This document shows positions 21,958 to 33,545 of a stretch of DNA of 64,000 nt, one piece after another. The translations under genes were made by a program, and so were the position numbers. Numbering within the stretch: position 1 is the stretch's first letter; each line of letters opens with the position of its first letter. Source of the stretch: Agriotes lineatus (taxonomy: Eukaryota > Arthropoda > Insecta > Coleoptera > Elateridae); contig CALNHX010001929.1 of assembly GCA_940337035.1 (NCBI GenBank), positions 1 through 64,000 of the forward strand. The letters are read 5' to 3'. Below the pieces are notes generated by a model, which did no database searches, was not told the origin of the DNA, and saw nothing but the letters and a program-made list of their open reading frames with translations.

Positions 21958-22401
21958 AAAGCAACTATGAATAACATGCACCGAAGGTCATCCCCATCAC
22001 TTACCTACTCAACTGAACCACCAAGAATATATCGCAGGACGTCCTCTCCTACACCGATACCTTCCATCAAACCAGACCCTCAATTTTTACACGACTCTTA
22101 CAATACATTTGTGCGGCACCTGAATAGGCCACCACAAAGGTATGTGATTCGAGGAGCTAAGAAGCCCCTAAAAGGCATAATAGGAGGTCACCTCATACCA
22201 CCACAAACAAAGAGAAGCAGCATTCAAATTTCTGGAAAGAAGAAACATATAATAAAGTGTTTGACGAATCGTCTGTTACCAAAAATTTCCTTGTCAATGC
22301 CAACTTTACTTAAACAAGGTCGACAAAATACGCAGCGATTTACAGTGAATATGTTTGGCAAATCTCAAAAACAGGTCTACTCTCCTGCTCGATGGATGTA
22401 A
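21958..22401 (+). CDS. Unrecognised exon-like ORF, basic low-complexity protein
   Basis: An ORF of 144 codons from the ATG at 21967 follows a good splice-acceptor-like tract (TTTTCTATTTCAG ending at 21957); the three codons before the ATG are also open, so it could be an internal or terminal exon. The predicted protein is rich in Ser, Pro, Arg and Lys (for example HRRSSPSLTYS, RRTSSPTPIPSIK, RGAKKPLKGIIGGH, TKRSSIQISGKKK), looks largely disordered and has no signal peptide or membrane segment. I recognise no family. Base composition is more balanced than the surroundings, supporting real coding sequence. A short upstream ORF (21597-21788) did not join in a compatible frame. Confidence 0.4.
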   Translation, partial: KATMNNMHRRSSPSLTYSTEPPRIYRRTSSPTPIPSIKPDPQFLHDSYNTFVRHLNRPPQRYVIRGAKKPLKGIIGGHLIPPQTKRSSIQISGKKKHIIKCLTNRLLPKISLSMPTLLKQGRQNTQRFTVNMFGKSQKQVYSPARWM

Positions 22402-22624
22402 TGTGTGTAATCGTTTAATCACGTTAGACAGTTGTGTCATATTGAACATTAACGTGTTTAACAAGTTTTATAAATATGTAGAGGTACTTCTATTTCTCAG
22501 GGTCTTTGGAAAGAGTATCTCCAGTAAGTTATGTTTAGCTATGTGAAACTGACCTGACAAAATAACACGTATAATTAGTTTTAAGTTTTGATTTTTGAAA
22601 ATAGTTTTAACTATAAATGCATTT

Positions 22625-22955
22625 TTCACGTACTGTTGGGAAATGTACTGTATTTCTAAATATAAATTCGTTTAGAAATGTGGTACTTTTCTGTATAGCA
22701 ACACATTTCTGTATACAAAATGCAAATGGTTTAGAAAAATGATACTTTTCTGCATAGCAAAGCCCTGTTTAATTTTTAAATGCCCAATTTTTAGTATTTT
22801 TATATCAACATTTTAAGCATTTCCCTCCAGCACGTGAAAAATAGCATGTGCAACACGTGAGAAAAGTGTTTTACAGTGCCCGGCCTAGATTAAAAAGCTC
22901 GCCTTGTACAGAAAAACATTTTTCTCAACTTGTACAATATACTATTCCCAAACGT
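22625..22955 (+). repeat. Repeat family C, copy 2 (longest)
   Basis: Extends copy 1 with an insert containing GCACGTGAAAAATAGCATG and CAACACGTGAGAAAAGTG; ends with TTTCTCAACTTGTACAATA. The CACGTGAGAAAAGTG-like block is also in the copy at 34240. Confidence 0.6.
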
Positions 22956-23533
22956 GAGAAATTGTAACCGAATTTAAAAAGTATACGTGACATTTTGTCA
23001 CATAACTAAATGGGACCTATTGGAAATAGAAATCCCGCTACTTATATGTTTTCTAAAATATATATTCTCATAATACGTACTTGCTCAGTAACATATAAGT
23101 AATTTATTGTGTAATAAGTATAAGTATTTACATATTTTACACTAATAAAAATTTTAAGTTCTAATTTCTAATATTTTATTTCTCTAAAATGAATTTCATA
23201 CTTTAATCAGTGTTACAAACATGGAAGATACACGATTCTTTTGCAGTTTGGAAGGACCATTTCAAATTCTCGTTTTCCTTCAATGTTTTCATAAATTGCA
23301 ACAGAAAATGTTGCTGAGAAACCCCTATCAATAAAATATCTACCTACTATCTACGCAGACAAGAGTAATAAGTAAATATTACAACGCTCTGTCGTGTCAA
23401 CAGTCTTATTTTTGACCAAAAATGCAATAATTCAAACGTAGGTACAGTAAAAATCTCTAAATAATAATTCTTAATTGCTATAAGATCGCTACATTAAATT
23501 CTAACTTTAATTTAGTTAAAATCAAGGTAAGCT
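22956..23533. other. No gene recognised
   Basis: AT-rich sequence without coding or repeat signals that I can identify. Confidence 0.5.
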
Positions 23534-24912
23534 TGTAACGCCAGCTTCCGTTTAAATTTGGTAAAATACATATTAAATAATATGATCAAATTTAGTCGTC
23601 ATCCTCACGTAGCGTTATCAAGACCCTCCACCTGTACCGAGCAGATAAACCCGCCCGGGCATCGAAACAAAGGTTAGACGCGCGCCGAATCCCCTCTTCA
23701 TAAGCTTTGGCGCAGCATATATAAGCTTTTGTGGAGGGCATTCGACAGAGAGATTTTCCTGCTAGCACCAGCTCCCTTCAGGAGACCCCGACCGAACTTA
23801 GCAAGCTAGATAATAAGTTGTTTCGACCCAGTGGTGAGAATCCGCCTGGATGTCAACAACTAATTAATTAGTTAACTTCCCCGAGAGTAGATTTGACCTA
23901 GTGAATTGTTTTGAGAAACATCTCGCAGTCACCACTAAACAGAATTCGACTCAGTGGTGAAAATCCGCCTGAATGTCCTCTGTCTTACGTGGGTTGACCT
24001 AGTCGCTTTATCAAAATAAATATCTAGATGTCATCAATTCTCCCCAGTCGAAATAAATGGCCCTAATTAAGTAAAGCCCGATACATTTTTGAGCCGCTTT
24101 GAAATCGAGTGCCTGCACCGCTCGACTAGAATTTTTACGCCGGCCGCAAATATCAACTTGCGAGCTCGCAGAGACTCCTGTAAATTCATAACCGTTGGCT
24201 ACCGTTACATTGCAAAATTAGGCATTCAGCCGGCCGAATAGAAACATATCACTCTTGCAAAGTAAATGTAAATTTACCTGTTATCTGTTGAAAATTGCGC
24301 CAGCCGTCGGTCTCAAAGATATTAGGAACGTGCAGGCTTCCACAAACATATTTACGAGAACCACGGGGCTTTGTTAAATCATCCCGTGATCACGCCGCTG
24401 CACGGCACTCTTCCCGGGGATCAAATTCAACCTATTCTCGTCACCCGGAAAGGGTGGAAAAAGTGTATTGATAGATTTAATTTGGGGATTGATTACAGAA
24501 ACACGAGGCGAGAACTTTGACAGCTAACTCCTGCGGCGCCGCTACTGCGCGGGTCCACGTATGTGCCAGAATAGCGAAGAAATCCGAACCGCCCGAAGAA
24601 GGCTACTCCAGCCGTCGATGTAAACTTCCTCCGCGTGCGAATTTGGTTGCGGCTTGCAAAGGGGCAACTCGTGCCGTTATTGTAATTGATCATTTGTCAA
24701 ACTGATTGGAAATCTTTTATTTTCGTTAAATTATGCTCTATCATTTTGTACATAGTTAAAACAAATAAAAGTGTATATAGTAAATTCTGTTTGAGTATTT
24801 GTTAACTTCGTATGGTGGCTGAAAAGCGTGTTTGAACTCTGTTTCCGACGAATGAGCTTATCCGAGGTAAATTAATAATTAATCCCTTAAAAAGAAGGGT
24901 CCAGGTGTTACA
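23534..24912. mobile_element. Solo LTR (TGTAAC...GTTACA) with 4-bp TSD
   Basis: The 1379-bp block begins TGTAAC and ends GTTACA, is flanked by AGCT on both sides (23530-23533, 24913-24916), and is much more GC-rich than its surroundings. A TATA-like box (ATATATAAG, about 23718-23726) and an AATAAA signal (24764-24769) are ordered as U3, R and U5 in plus orientation. An internal imperfect repeat (CAGTGGTGARAATCCGCCTG at about 23830 and 23953) is present. No internal retrotransposon region or second LTR is present, so it is a solo LTR. The 4-bp TSD suggests a Ty3/Gypsy-type element, but family is not proven. Confidence 0.75.
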
Positions 24913-24916
24913 AGCT

Positions 24917-27412
24917 TAGAGATACCGCTAAGCAAAGTTGACTTTGCCTGCCAGTTGATCTAATTGTTTTTTAATCCGGTTGTGCTTGCACTTAAGTTTC
25001 TAAGAAAATAAATAATAAACCCAAACTTTCTTACAATGGACCTCTTAACTTAAGGTAAGTGGAATATTTTAGATTGAAAAAAATACCTTATGGTTTGTTA
25101 GTTTACAGAATAAATAATCAAAAAATGCACAAGAAATATTAAAAAAAAAGTTCTTTTAAACTTTACATTGGGCTACAAAAAAATGTCAACCAGAGTCATC
25201 CGTTTTCTTAATCGCGATGTTTGCTAGAGTTTCTATTTGTGGGAAATCAATTTTTCTTTTGTCTTTAGCTGCCTTTTTAGTATATTTTCCATGTTACAAG
25301 TATGTATGTATGTATATCAGTTTGGGACAAGTCTTGCAAAATAATTGTTGCCTGCACGTCTTTGGTTGACTTAAAATTTTGCACAACTATATAATTTATT
25401 TAGCAATAAAATGGTGCTACTTTTGTTTAAAAAAACAAAATGGCGGATCTAAGATAGCGGACGATTTTTATAATTTACGTTCAATTTGTACTCCAATTAG
25501 TGTGTAGGAATTTCAGAGGTCGAGGATTAAGAATTTATGGTTAAAAATAGTCAATTCAGGATGGCGATTAAATTTGCATTTACGCCACTTTAAATAAAAT
25601 CTTAGGTCCATGTAAATACAATTTATTTTTTTAACTTTTTACGTAAGTTATATCGATGTTGATCGCCGAAAACTTCAAGTTTTGTTAAGGGTCTTGGTGC
25701 AAAGCGTAAAAAGCATCAATAGTCTTTTGTATAATAACAATCCGTTGCATCCAAGTAACTAAACTTTTTTTTATTTTTCGTTTTTAGATGGATACCGCTT
25801 TCCAAATATGAAACTTTTTAATATTTGGGTTTCTGAAAAAAATCAAAATTAAAGACCACTGATTTAGTCAATTTTGTTTTGGATCGTATTGAAAATTATC
25901 AAGATACAATATTACAAGACGTTTAATAGTAATTTTTGTATTAAGGCTTCTAAGGAGTCATGTTCGCAACCAATTATACAGTGCTAAATTATTCCAAAAG
26001 AGACGAAACTTGTGATCAATTTCTTGACTTCAGTAATAAATTCAAAGTAGGCCTCCCTGCAGTAAAGAATTCTTAAAATCAATCAAATTTGACCTTTATG
26101 AAGTTATGCGATCTAAAGGACACAGATAATTAATTATTACGATTTTCCTATTATTATTTCATGTCAAATATTTTAAAACCTAAGGTCTTCTTTAAAAATT
26201 TTTACATACTAGTCAAATTCTATAACTATTATTAAACAAAAATGTTATCGAGAAATACTGTATCTCTTTGTTAGGCCTCACAATTTTGTTCAAAAAATTA
26301 TTTTAGATTATTTTATTTAACTATTCTAGGGCCTACGTCGTTGTCGGTTAGGCAACTAATATAACAAACCACGGTAAAACTTTCTACCTGCAGTGGGATT
26401 ATGAGCTAATTGACATAATCTGTTAAAGTGATACTTATCTTGTAGTGTTTTCAAAAGTAAATGCTTGATTTTGCTTGAAATATAAAAATAGATTAGTGGG
26501 CTAAATGGCTCATTGGTTTTGTAGGTCCTCATGTGCTCTAAAAGCCCCAGCTAATAACAGAACGTTTGTTGGTGATATTAATTTTTAATCAAAAATCAAT
26601 ACTTTCCAAGAACTAGTTAATAAGAAAGGTTAATTCTGCACATATTTACACTGGCAATAATAAATATCGATACACATTTTAAACTTTTGTTATCACTCAC
26701 AATTTCTGTGTGTATGTTAAGGATGATGTAATGTAAGTCATTAATACAGAGGCAAACCACATCATGGCAGAAACTTATAAGTCGCTTTCTCTTTCTGGTT
26801 TCTAGAAAACGTCTATCAACTAAGCCCATCTTTTTCTGAAATAGTGATGCACTTACTGTTATCTTAGTATCAGATCACAGTTGAGGAATAACAACAGAAT
26901 TTTGATTTATAGTAAAAACTTTTTAACATAACCCAATGTGTGGAGGTAAAGACATGTTTGGATTATAATAAACATAGGTATATACCACGAGATCACAGAA
27001 AAAAAAAGTTTCATATAGAAACCAATGCGTAAAGTAAAAATTAAAAGCATGTACGTATAATGTATGTAATTTATTGTAATGTATAAAAGAAAAATATAAT
27101 ATATATAGTATAATATAAATTGAGATTTGGCACGTAAGTAGTCATATGAATAAAAATGCGATAAGCTATTTAACAGTATCGGGCGACTAATTTAGCTCAT
27201 GTAAACATCTCGTATACATTGCTGACGACACCTTCTGGAGTCGATTAACTCGGGTAAGAACGATTGCATATAAAATTCGCTAAGTTTCTTTGCCATTTGT
27301 TCTTTCCAAAAAGTGTCATCTCTATAACATATAGAACAAACGGTAACTATAAAACAAATACACTTTTTAACTATTTTTTTAAAAATCCGGTTCATATTAT
27401 AGTTCTGGAAAC
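24917..27412. other. 2.5 kb with no gene recognised
   Basis: Uniform AT-rich DNA. Short ORFs (for example minus 26829-26617) have no recognisable domains. A small TATG microsatellite lies near 25303-25316. An inverted repeat or transposon end could not be identified. Confidence 0.5.
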
Positions 27413-27710
27413 ACATTACGCAACTGAGTTGTGTAATGACTTCATTACGTAACTGAACTAGTGTCAAATGAATGATATAATGACATTTGCCTACTAAAAT
27501 ATTTTTGAAAATGACAGATCTGACATTTCTCTTAATGCACTTTTCTCGATTTTAGGCAGTCGTAGATAAAATTTTGTACAATACATGTGTGATAATGCAT
27601 CATTAATATACTTGTGTGCTTACATAACTCGTGCTACGCACTCGTTTGTAATTTACACACATGTATATTAATGATGCTGTTATCCCACTTGTATAGTAAA
27701 TAACTATTAA
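27413..27710. mobile_element. MITE family A, copy 3 (left end missing)
   Basis: Begins inside the internal hairpin (CATTACGCAACTGAGTTG) and continues to the family right end (TTATCCCACTTGTATAGTAAATA). Very similar to copy 1, including the CTCGTGCTACGCACTCG block. Confidence 0.75.
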
Positions 27711-28458
27711 TTCACTAGGACTAGAGAATTAAAAAAGTGTCAATGAAGAACAATATATTTTTATTATTTCTACAAATATTTACATTAAATGACTCTTTCT
27801 CTTGGTAGTGTGTAATATACATTAAATTACTAAAATTTAGATCAAATGGCCGATGAATGGGTAAATTTATATCTTAATTTGAATATTTTTTTATTTTTTA
27901 TTCAAAATTTCGTCAAAATTGAGTAAAAACATATATACGCCATGTCAATTAAACATTTATTAACTCAAAGATATGATTTCACTAGCACTACGTGCTCGTA
28001 AGTTTAACATCTTTTAGTGAATAAACATATGTTTAATTCACTTGGTGTATAATATTTATTATTGTATTAGTTGATTTGATTTATTCCAATAAATAATACA
28101 CAGAAATAATACGTAGAAAAAGAGTACAATAGACAAAACCATATTATAATTAAACAACATTAGTAAACATCTTTCGGTGTTTCAAAATATGAATTTGTTA
28201 ATATATTGGTATTGCATTTAGCTATGGAGAATGTATATTGTATACTTATTCACGACACTGCCTGCCAATTGCTAGAAAAACTATTTTTGAAACATTCCGG
28301 TGATCGGCAAACTAATCCTTTTCCAAGAAAGGTCATTATCGTTTAGGAATGCAGGTACCTAGTGTGAGTCAAACCGCCGAGTTACAAGAGTAAGGATGGT
28401 TGCTTATTTAAAGTTAAGTAGGCGGAATCACAAGTTCAAGTCTTTCTCCTTATGGGCC
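27711..28458. other. No gene recognised
   Basis: AT-rich DNA with no convincing ORF. A slightly more GC-rich stretch at 28270-28450 has no recognisable feature. Confidence 0.45.
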
Positions 28459-28815
28459 TTAAGTGCGCGAAACGAGTGTTTTTTTATGGCGCGTGAGAAT
28501 GTCTATTTTCGCCGAGACCGTTAGGTCGAGGCAGAAAAGTCATTCAAACGCGCCGTAAAAACACGAATTTTGCCACGAAATACAAACAACATTTTTTCTA
28601 CAGCCGTCAAAAAAAGAATAAAAGAATAATTTCTAGAACATAATATGTAGTCACCTAATGTGTTGTAACTAAGGAAATGGTGTAATTAACCGTTTTTTCA
28701 CTGCTAGCCGTGAAGAAATAATATTTTTTCACGTGTTAAAAAAGTTAAACTTCGCGTATCTATAGCGATGCATAAATGTCACGTTTTTTTGAGAGCTGTA
28801 GAAAAACAAAATATT
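28459..28815 (+). mobile_element. MITE family D, copy 1 (one end)
   Basis: Starts TTAAGTGCGCGAAACGAGTG and includes CGCCGAGACCGTTAGGTCG, CTACAGCCGTCAAAAAAAG and TATAGCGATGCATAAATGTC, shared with 31557-32031. The inverted right end of the family is absent here. Confidence 0.65.
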
Positions 28816-29143
28816 CGTAATGTAAGCATACATATCAACAAGGTAGAAAAAATTTGGAACGAACAAAAACCGGTTTAAAAATAAGTTTACTTCATGGCTG
28901 TCAGATTACACTCCTACGTCGCTCACCCTGCAAATTATCCGGCTCGCCCATAAAGGCTAAGTAATTAACTATTCCGAATACATCTCAGAAATGCATAACA
29001 GCAACCATGATCTTTAGCTACGGCTTTGACGGCAGCTCTGGTCAGTCGCTTTATACACAACATTTTGCTAACTTTTCTGGGAATGATTCGAGAATTTTTG
29101 CCACTACTGTGATACCCCTTAGATTAATTAGTAACGAAAATAT
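28816..29143. other. No gene recognised
   Basis: Intergenic sequence next to the BEL/Pao LTR; nothing identifiable. Confidence 0.4.
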
Positions 29144-29433
29144 TGTAATTTGAAACAATCCAACACCCCAATCTGTTCGATTTCGCAGGCCTACCAAAAT
29201 TGAATAGGTCAAAGAAACCAAAGATCATGTTTTGAAATAAAAACAAAGTTTAGATGATGTAATTTATTTACGCTGGATATCTTCTCTTTGTATTGATTTA
29301 CAGAAATAAAACTCATACTCTGGACTAATTTAATAAGCCACGTCCGCTCGACTGTCTGGCCCACAAACAAGTGGCGCTGGTCCCTTTTCCCCAAAACATC
29401 CTGCACTAATTAGGGGCGAGCATGCCCATTACA
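29144..29433 (-). mobile_element. Probable 3' LTR of a BEL/Pao-type retrotransposon
   Basis: The 290-bp block has inverted ends TGTAAT and ATTACA and lies 125 bases beyond the stop of the BEL/Pao pol fragment on the minus strand, where a 3' LTR should be. In minus orientation it contains AATAAATTAC near its 3' half. The partner LTR is not in the window, so boundaries rest on the TG...CA ends alone. Confidence 0.5.
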
Positions 29434-29558
29434 AATTTTAGAAGACGTCAGAAAAATATAAATGCTATACATACTCTAGTACTACAAAATAAATCATCTA
29501 CTTCTATTTACAAATTAATCAAGCCACAATAGATATAAAAATAATATACACAAGTTAA

Positions 29559-29985
29559 TTAAAGGAAATTACAAACTGTACAAACATACTCCCCACGTTG
29601 AAAGTAGGAACTTTCAAAACGAACGAACTGCACAGTGGTTAGCAAAAAAATAGAGATTGGAAGCACATACACTTTATTTACCGGGCGCTTTAATTGCCTT
29701 TCCCGAGTTTTCACTGTCACCACCCGCACAATTCCGTCCTTTCCTGGATGTAACTGCACTATCTTTCCAAGGACCCACTTCATAGGAGACACATTGTCCT
29801 CCTTCAGCAGCACAACTTCATTCCCTTTAAGATTGGGTATTTTTTGCTGCCATTTTGTTCTCTGCTGCAGCAGCGACACATATTCCTTTGCCCATCTTCC
29901 CCAGAAATGCTGCACGATTTTCTGAACTTTTTGGAAGTAGGAAAGACGGTTCTCCGGCAAGCTGGTGTAATCGGGCGACGAAGCT
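29559..29985 (-). pseudogene. BEL/Pao pol C-terminus (DUF5641-like region after integrase)
   Basis: The minus strand encodes a C-terminal integrase-associated domain typical of BEL/Pao polyproteins: VQKIVQHFWGRWAKEYVSLL, then NEVVLLKEDN, PMKWVLGKIVQLHPGKDG, RVVTVKTRER and LKRPVNKVYVLP. The ATG inside is not a real start; the frame is open upstream to at least 29985, where an unrelated inverted repeat begins, so the rest of gag-pol is missing. The stop at 29559 follows about 35 residues of unfamiliar C-terminal tail. Confidence 0.75.
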
Positions 29986-30033
29986 CAGTTGTTTTTATGT
30001 CACCACAATCACAAATCGGATTAGGGGTGTTAT

Positions 30034-30305
30034 GTATGTCGCCAGATCTGAAAAAAACTAAAGGTTTGTCGCCACATCACAAAAACACTATGTATAGAAT
30101 GTTATCACATTATGTATTAAAGTTTTGTGTTGTATTAAACTTTTCATGATTTGTAATGTATTGTGTAATATTTATTAAAATTTTCCTGATTTTCATTTTT
30201 GTCTGTGGCGACGTAGTTTAGTTTTTCCAATGTGGCAACATACTATACATAGTATTTTTATGATGTGGCGACATACGTTTAGTTTTTTCCATTGTGGCGA
30301 CATAC
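30034..30305. mobile_element. MITE with GTATGTCGCC ends, left-arm copy
   Basis: Ends are GTATGTCGCC and its complement GGCGACATAC, and GTGGCGAC / GTCGCCAC is repeated several times inside in both orientations. It is 272 bp, about 30 bp longer than its twin at 33243-33484. Confidence 0.65.
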
Positions 30306-30352
30306 TATTTATTTGAACAGCTTATCATTGCAGAGTCTATATCCTATTCTAA

Positions 30353-30490
30353 GGGCCGGTTTTACAACCCAAGTATATACCTAGAATAAGCTATCCGTAG
30401 TATAATTGTCATAGTTTCCTTTGTTATAGCAATCGTTTCTAGGATATTTATTTGCCTGATAAATTTATGGTTGGTTTGTAGAACCGGCCC
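30353..30490. mobile_element. PIF/Harbinger-type MITE, 138 bp, TAA TSD
   Basis: Ends GGGCCGGTTTTACAAC and its near-complement GGTTTGTAGAACCGGCCC, flanked by TAA at 30350-30352 and 30491-30493. The right arm of the inverted duplication keeps the empty site (a single TTA at 33196-33198 on the plus strand). A 3-bp TAA duplication and GGGCC ends fit PIF/Harbinger. Confidence 0.85.
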
Positions 30491-30599
30491 TAAGACGGTT
30501 AATAGTACTTAGGTATTCTAAATTTTTCTGGGATGATCAAACTCAACAACCTTTTTATTAATATCAAAGATACATTGTTGCTTCTTACAGCTAATTAAA

Positions 30600-30970
30600 A
30601 CATTTGACCGTACACAAGGAGAAGAAATGTAGAAGGCTTTTAGAAATAGGAAGGTGAATGCTGAACTAATAAGAAGCATACAAAGCTTCTATAAAAGAAG
30701 CATGAACTATATAAGAACAGACAATACGGAATCGAAACCGTTCTTAATTAATATAGGAGTTACACAAGGACGGACACTAAAAGCCCGTTACTTTTCATAG
30801 TGCTGGGTAAGATAATCAAGAAAGTTAAAGATCGAGTCAGGAAATATCATGCAGGATACTACAAAATAAAACCAGTCTACATATTATCAGAAATGGCATA
30901 TGCTGACGATGCTAATAATGGCTAATAGCAAGGAATCGCTACAACACAATGTTCACACCTTGAAATTGAA
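30600..30970 (+). pseudogene. LINE reverse transcriptase fragment
   Basis: Plus-strand translation gives VNAELIRSIQSFYKRSMNYI, then LINIGVTQGRTL, and after a shift KIIKKVKDRVRKYHAGYYKI with a catalytic EMAYADDAN. These are the central reverse transcriptase motifs of an RTE-like or related LINE. Frameshifts and stops show decay. It is too short to assign a clade. Confidence 0.65.
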
Positions 30971-31260
30971 GTCTAAAGACAATGGCACTATTCTCTTGCA
31001 TAATTCTGATCTAGATAAACGCAGTTTTTCGTGTCTAATTGTCACAGTACACTTCGATTTGCTTTTAAATCTCGAACAACGATCTTTAAAATGGTTTCGG
31101 GCAATACCATATCGATTTAGTGGAGCATATTGACTTGGTGAATACCCATTTGGATACAATTTCTTCATTGAATGCGCTACTTTATCGTTACTACTGTGTT
31201 TTTGTTTTATACTAGGGTATTTTTTTTTGTACAACAGTAATTAAAAATGTTATTTTTGTA

Positions 31261-31540
31261 TTAAGTGCGCGAAGTGAGTGTTTTTGTGCGTGAGAATGCA
31301 CAAAAACATTTCGCGCACGTAATACAAACAATATTTTTTCCACAACCGTCAAACAAGGGTATCAATATTATTTCGCGCCGTACTTCCCGAAAATTTGTGC
31401 GCTCCAGTGCGCAAATGCATTTTTTCACGTGTTCAATGGTAAAAGGAAAAAATATCCCATTTTTAACATGTTAAAAAATGGCAAACTTCGTGTATTGATA
31501 GCGATGAGCGAATGTTCTTTTTTTGACAGTTGTAGAAAAT
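31261..31540 (+). repeat. MITE family D, diverged copy 2
   Basis: Starts TTAAGTGCGCGAAGTGAGTG like the other copies and ends near GACAGTTGTAGAAAATAG. A local hairpin (GTGCGCGAAGTGAGTG... CATTTCGCGCAC) covers its first 60 bases. Confidence 0.55.
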
Positions 31541-31556
31541 AGTAATTTTTTTATTT

Positions 31557-32031
31557 AAGTGCGCGAAATGAGTGATTTTTATGGGGCGTGAGAATGTCAA
31601 TTTTCGCCGAGACCGTTAGGTCGAGGCAGAAAAGTCATTCAAACGCGCCATAAAAACACGAATTTTGCCACGAAATACAAACAACATTTTTTCTACAGCC
31701 GTAAAAAAAAGAATAATTTCTAGAAATAAAATACGAACATTAATTTGCTAACATAATATGTAGTCACCTAATGTGTTGTAACTAAGGAAATGGTGTAATT
31801 AACGGTTATTTCACTGCTAGCCCTGAAGAAATATTATTTTTTCACGTGTTAAAAAAAGTTAAACGTCGGGTATCTATAGCGATGCATAAATGTCACGTTA
31901 TTTTGACGGCTGTAGAAAAATGGCATTTTTCTACAGCCGTCAAAAAAACGTGACATTTATGCATCGCTATAGATACGCGAAAATTGACATTCTCACGCGC
32001 CATAAAAAACACTCATTTCGCGCACTTAATA
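31557..32031. mobile_element. MITE family D, complete copy
   Basis: Left end TTAAGTGCGCGAAATGAGTG and its complement CACTCATTTCGCGCACTTAA at the right give inverted ends of about 53 bases. A second near-perfect hairpin at about 31867-31976 pairs TATAGCGATGCATAAATG and CTACAGCCGTC with their complements. No coding capacity. Confidence 0.7.
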
Positions 32032-33139
32032 CAAAAATTACTATTTTAATTCCATGAAACTACAATTGAAAATTAAATATCATAAAAGCGCACGTTTTTT
32101 GTTTTTTTTTTCATTTTGCCACAACTTTTCTTTGCCGTGGTTAGCAGTCCTTTCTTAAATGTTTTCCATATTTGTTCTCATCTTCTTCTGTTTCCTTTTC
32201 TAGTTTTTTTTAATATACTTTTGTTTGTATTCTGTCTCTTATTTTGTGTATCTTGAATTTTTTTAAAACGCAAATCCTAAACTTTAAGTATAAGCTACAA
32301 ACAAAAAATATTTTTTAAAAACTATGAGTAAAGTATATACTAGCGATTTACCGCAACAGAAAAAGTTTATGATGACCTGGTTCTCAGCTTTCAGCATCAA
32401 GATTTTGGAGAAATAGAGCTTACTCTTTTACGTGATTTGAAGGTAATGTGGCAATATTTCAAAAAATGGCAATCATGTTCGAATCCATTAAAAACAAAAG
32501 TTCTTTGCTTTTATCTCAATAATAATCAGAAGAATAAAACGCTTAGTCCTAGCTTGAGCATGCACAATTTTTGTCTAACCTACTTTGGGCTAACTTTGGA
32601 CAGTTCAGTAGTATACAAACATATTGAAAAAGTAAGACAGAAAATTAAAACAAGCCACACTTTAAATAAGTTATCCGGAACGAATTGCAGTGCCAACGCT
32701 ACTACCCTACTTACGAGTACAGCCGAATTTGCATTAGGGTACTGCATAGTAGAATGGGGTTGCCCTGTATGAATGAACAGCAACACAAAATGGATTCGTA
32801 ATTAATTGCCACAATGCGAATCATTACAGGTATCTACATTGAAATCCACCCCAACTCCTTGGCCACCAGTACCAGCAAATAACGTATAGCGCCTTCTACT
32901 TAGTATAAGAACAGCAATAGCTGCTAAGCGAGAATGGGACAAGTGCCAAATCAGTCCCGATATGTATCCAACTTACTTAGATTTACAAAATCTACCACCA
33001 AACAGGTTAAAATGTCAAAAATGTTTATGGAAAGAAGAATGTTTTAGTCAGCCTTTTTCTGCAAGTAAAGAATTGAAGATGAAATATCAAAGTAGAGATA
33101 TCTTTAACAAAGAGCTAATTGATGATATTAATAAAAAGG

Positions 33140-33545
33140 TTTTTGAGTTTGATCATCCCAGAAAAATTTAGAATACCTAAGTACTATTAACCGTCTTAGA
33201 ATAGGATATAGACTCTGCAATGATAAGCTGTTCAAATAAATAGTATGTCGCCACAATGGAAAAATACTATGTATAGTATGTTGCCACATTGGAAAAACTA
33301 AACTACGTCGCCACAGACAAAAATGAAAATCAGGAAAATTTTAATAAATATTACACAATACATTACAAATCATGAAAAGTTTAATACAACACAAAATTTT
33401 AATACATAATGTGATAACATTCTATACATAGTGTTTTTGTGATGTGGCGACAAACCTTTAGTTTTTTCCGATTTGGCGACATACATAACACCCCTAATCC
33501 GATTTGTGATTGTGGTGACATAAAAACAACTGAGCTTATTCTTAG
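33140..33545 (+). repeat. Right arm of the large inverted duplication
   Basis: Close inverted match to 29984-30565, sharing the LINE end and the MITE, but without the Harbinger-type MITE. The arms are about 2.6 kb apart. Confidence 0.8.
33243..33484. mobile_element. MITE with GTATGTCGCC ends, right-arm copy
   Basis: A 242-bp element that interrupts the LINE coding remnant between the NDKLFK and NPICDCG motifs. The TSD is not clear; ATA or a similar short sequence is possible. Confidence 0.65.

Larger units (their letters stand above)
29984..30565 (-). repeat. Left arm of a large inverted duplication (LINE fragment plus MITE)
   Basis: This arm is a close inverted copy of 33140-33545: shared landmarks include CTCAGTTGTTTTTATGTCAC, the GTATGTCGCC-ended MITE and GATGATCAAACTCAA. 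It lacks most of the LINE present beyond the right arm. A 138-bp Harbinger-type MITE interrupts it. Confidence 0.8.
32336..33545 (+). pseudogene. LINE reverse transcriptase C-terminal half, degenerate
   Basis: The region reads a degenerate catalytic box (YDDLVLSFQHQDF, 32370), the thumb-like TYFGLTLDSSVVYK and TAEFALGYCIVEWGCPV (ending 32772), then with frameshifts RIITG, NRLRIGYRLCNDKLFK (to 33240), and, beyond the 242-bp MITE, PNPICDCGDIKTTELIL (33495-33545). This order resembles Jockey/I-like LINEs with a C-terminal cysteine motif. The MITE and several stops make it non-functional. Its distal part (33140 onward) is duplicated in inverted orientation at 29984-30565. Confidence 0.7.

Noticed and set aside
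29635..30149. Three plus-strand ORFs of 68-101 codons
   Set aside because: Antisense to the BEL/Pao pol fragment and to repeat DNA.
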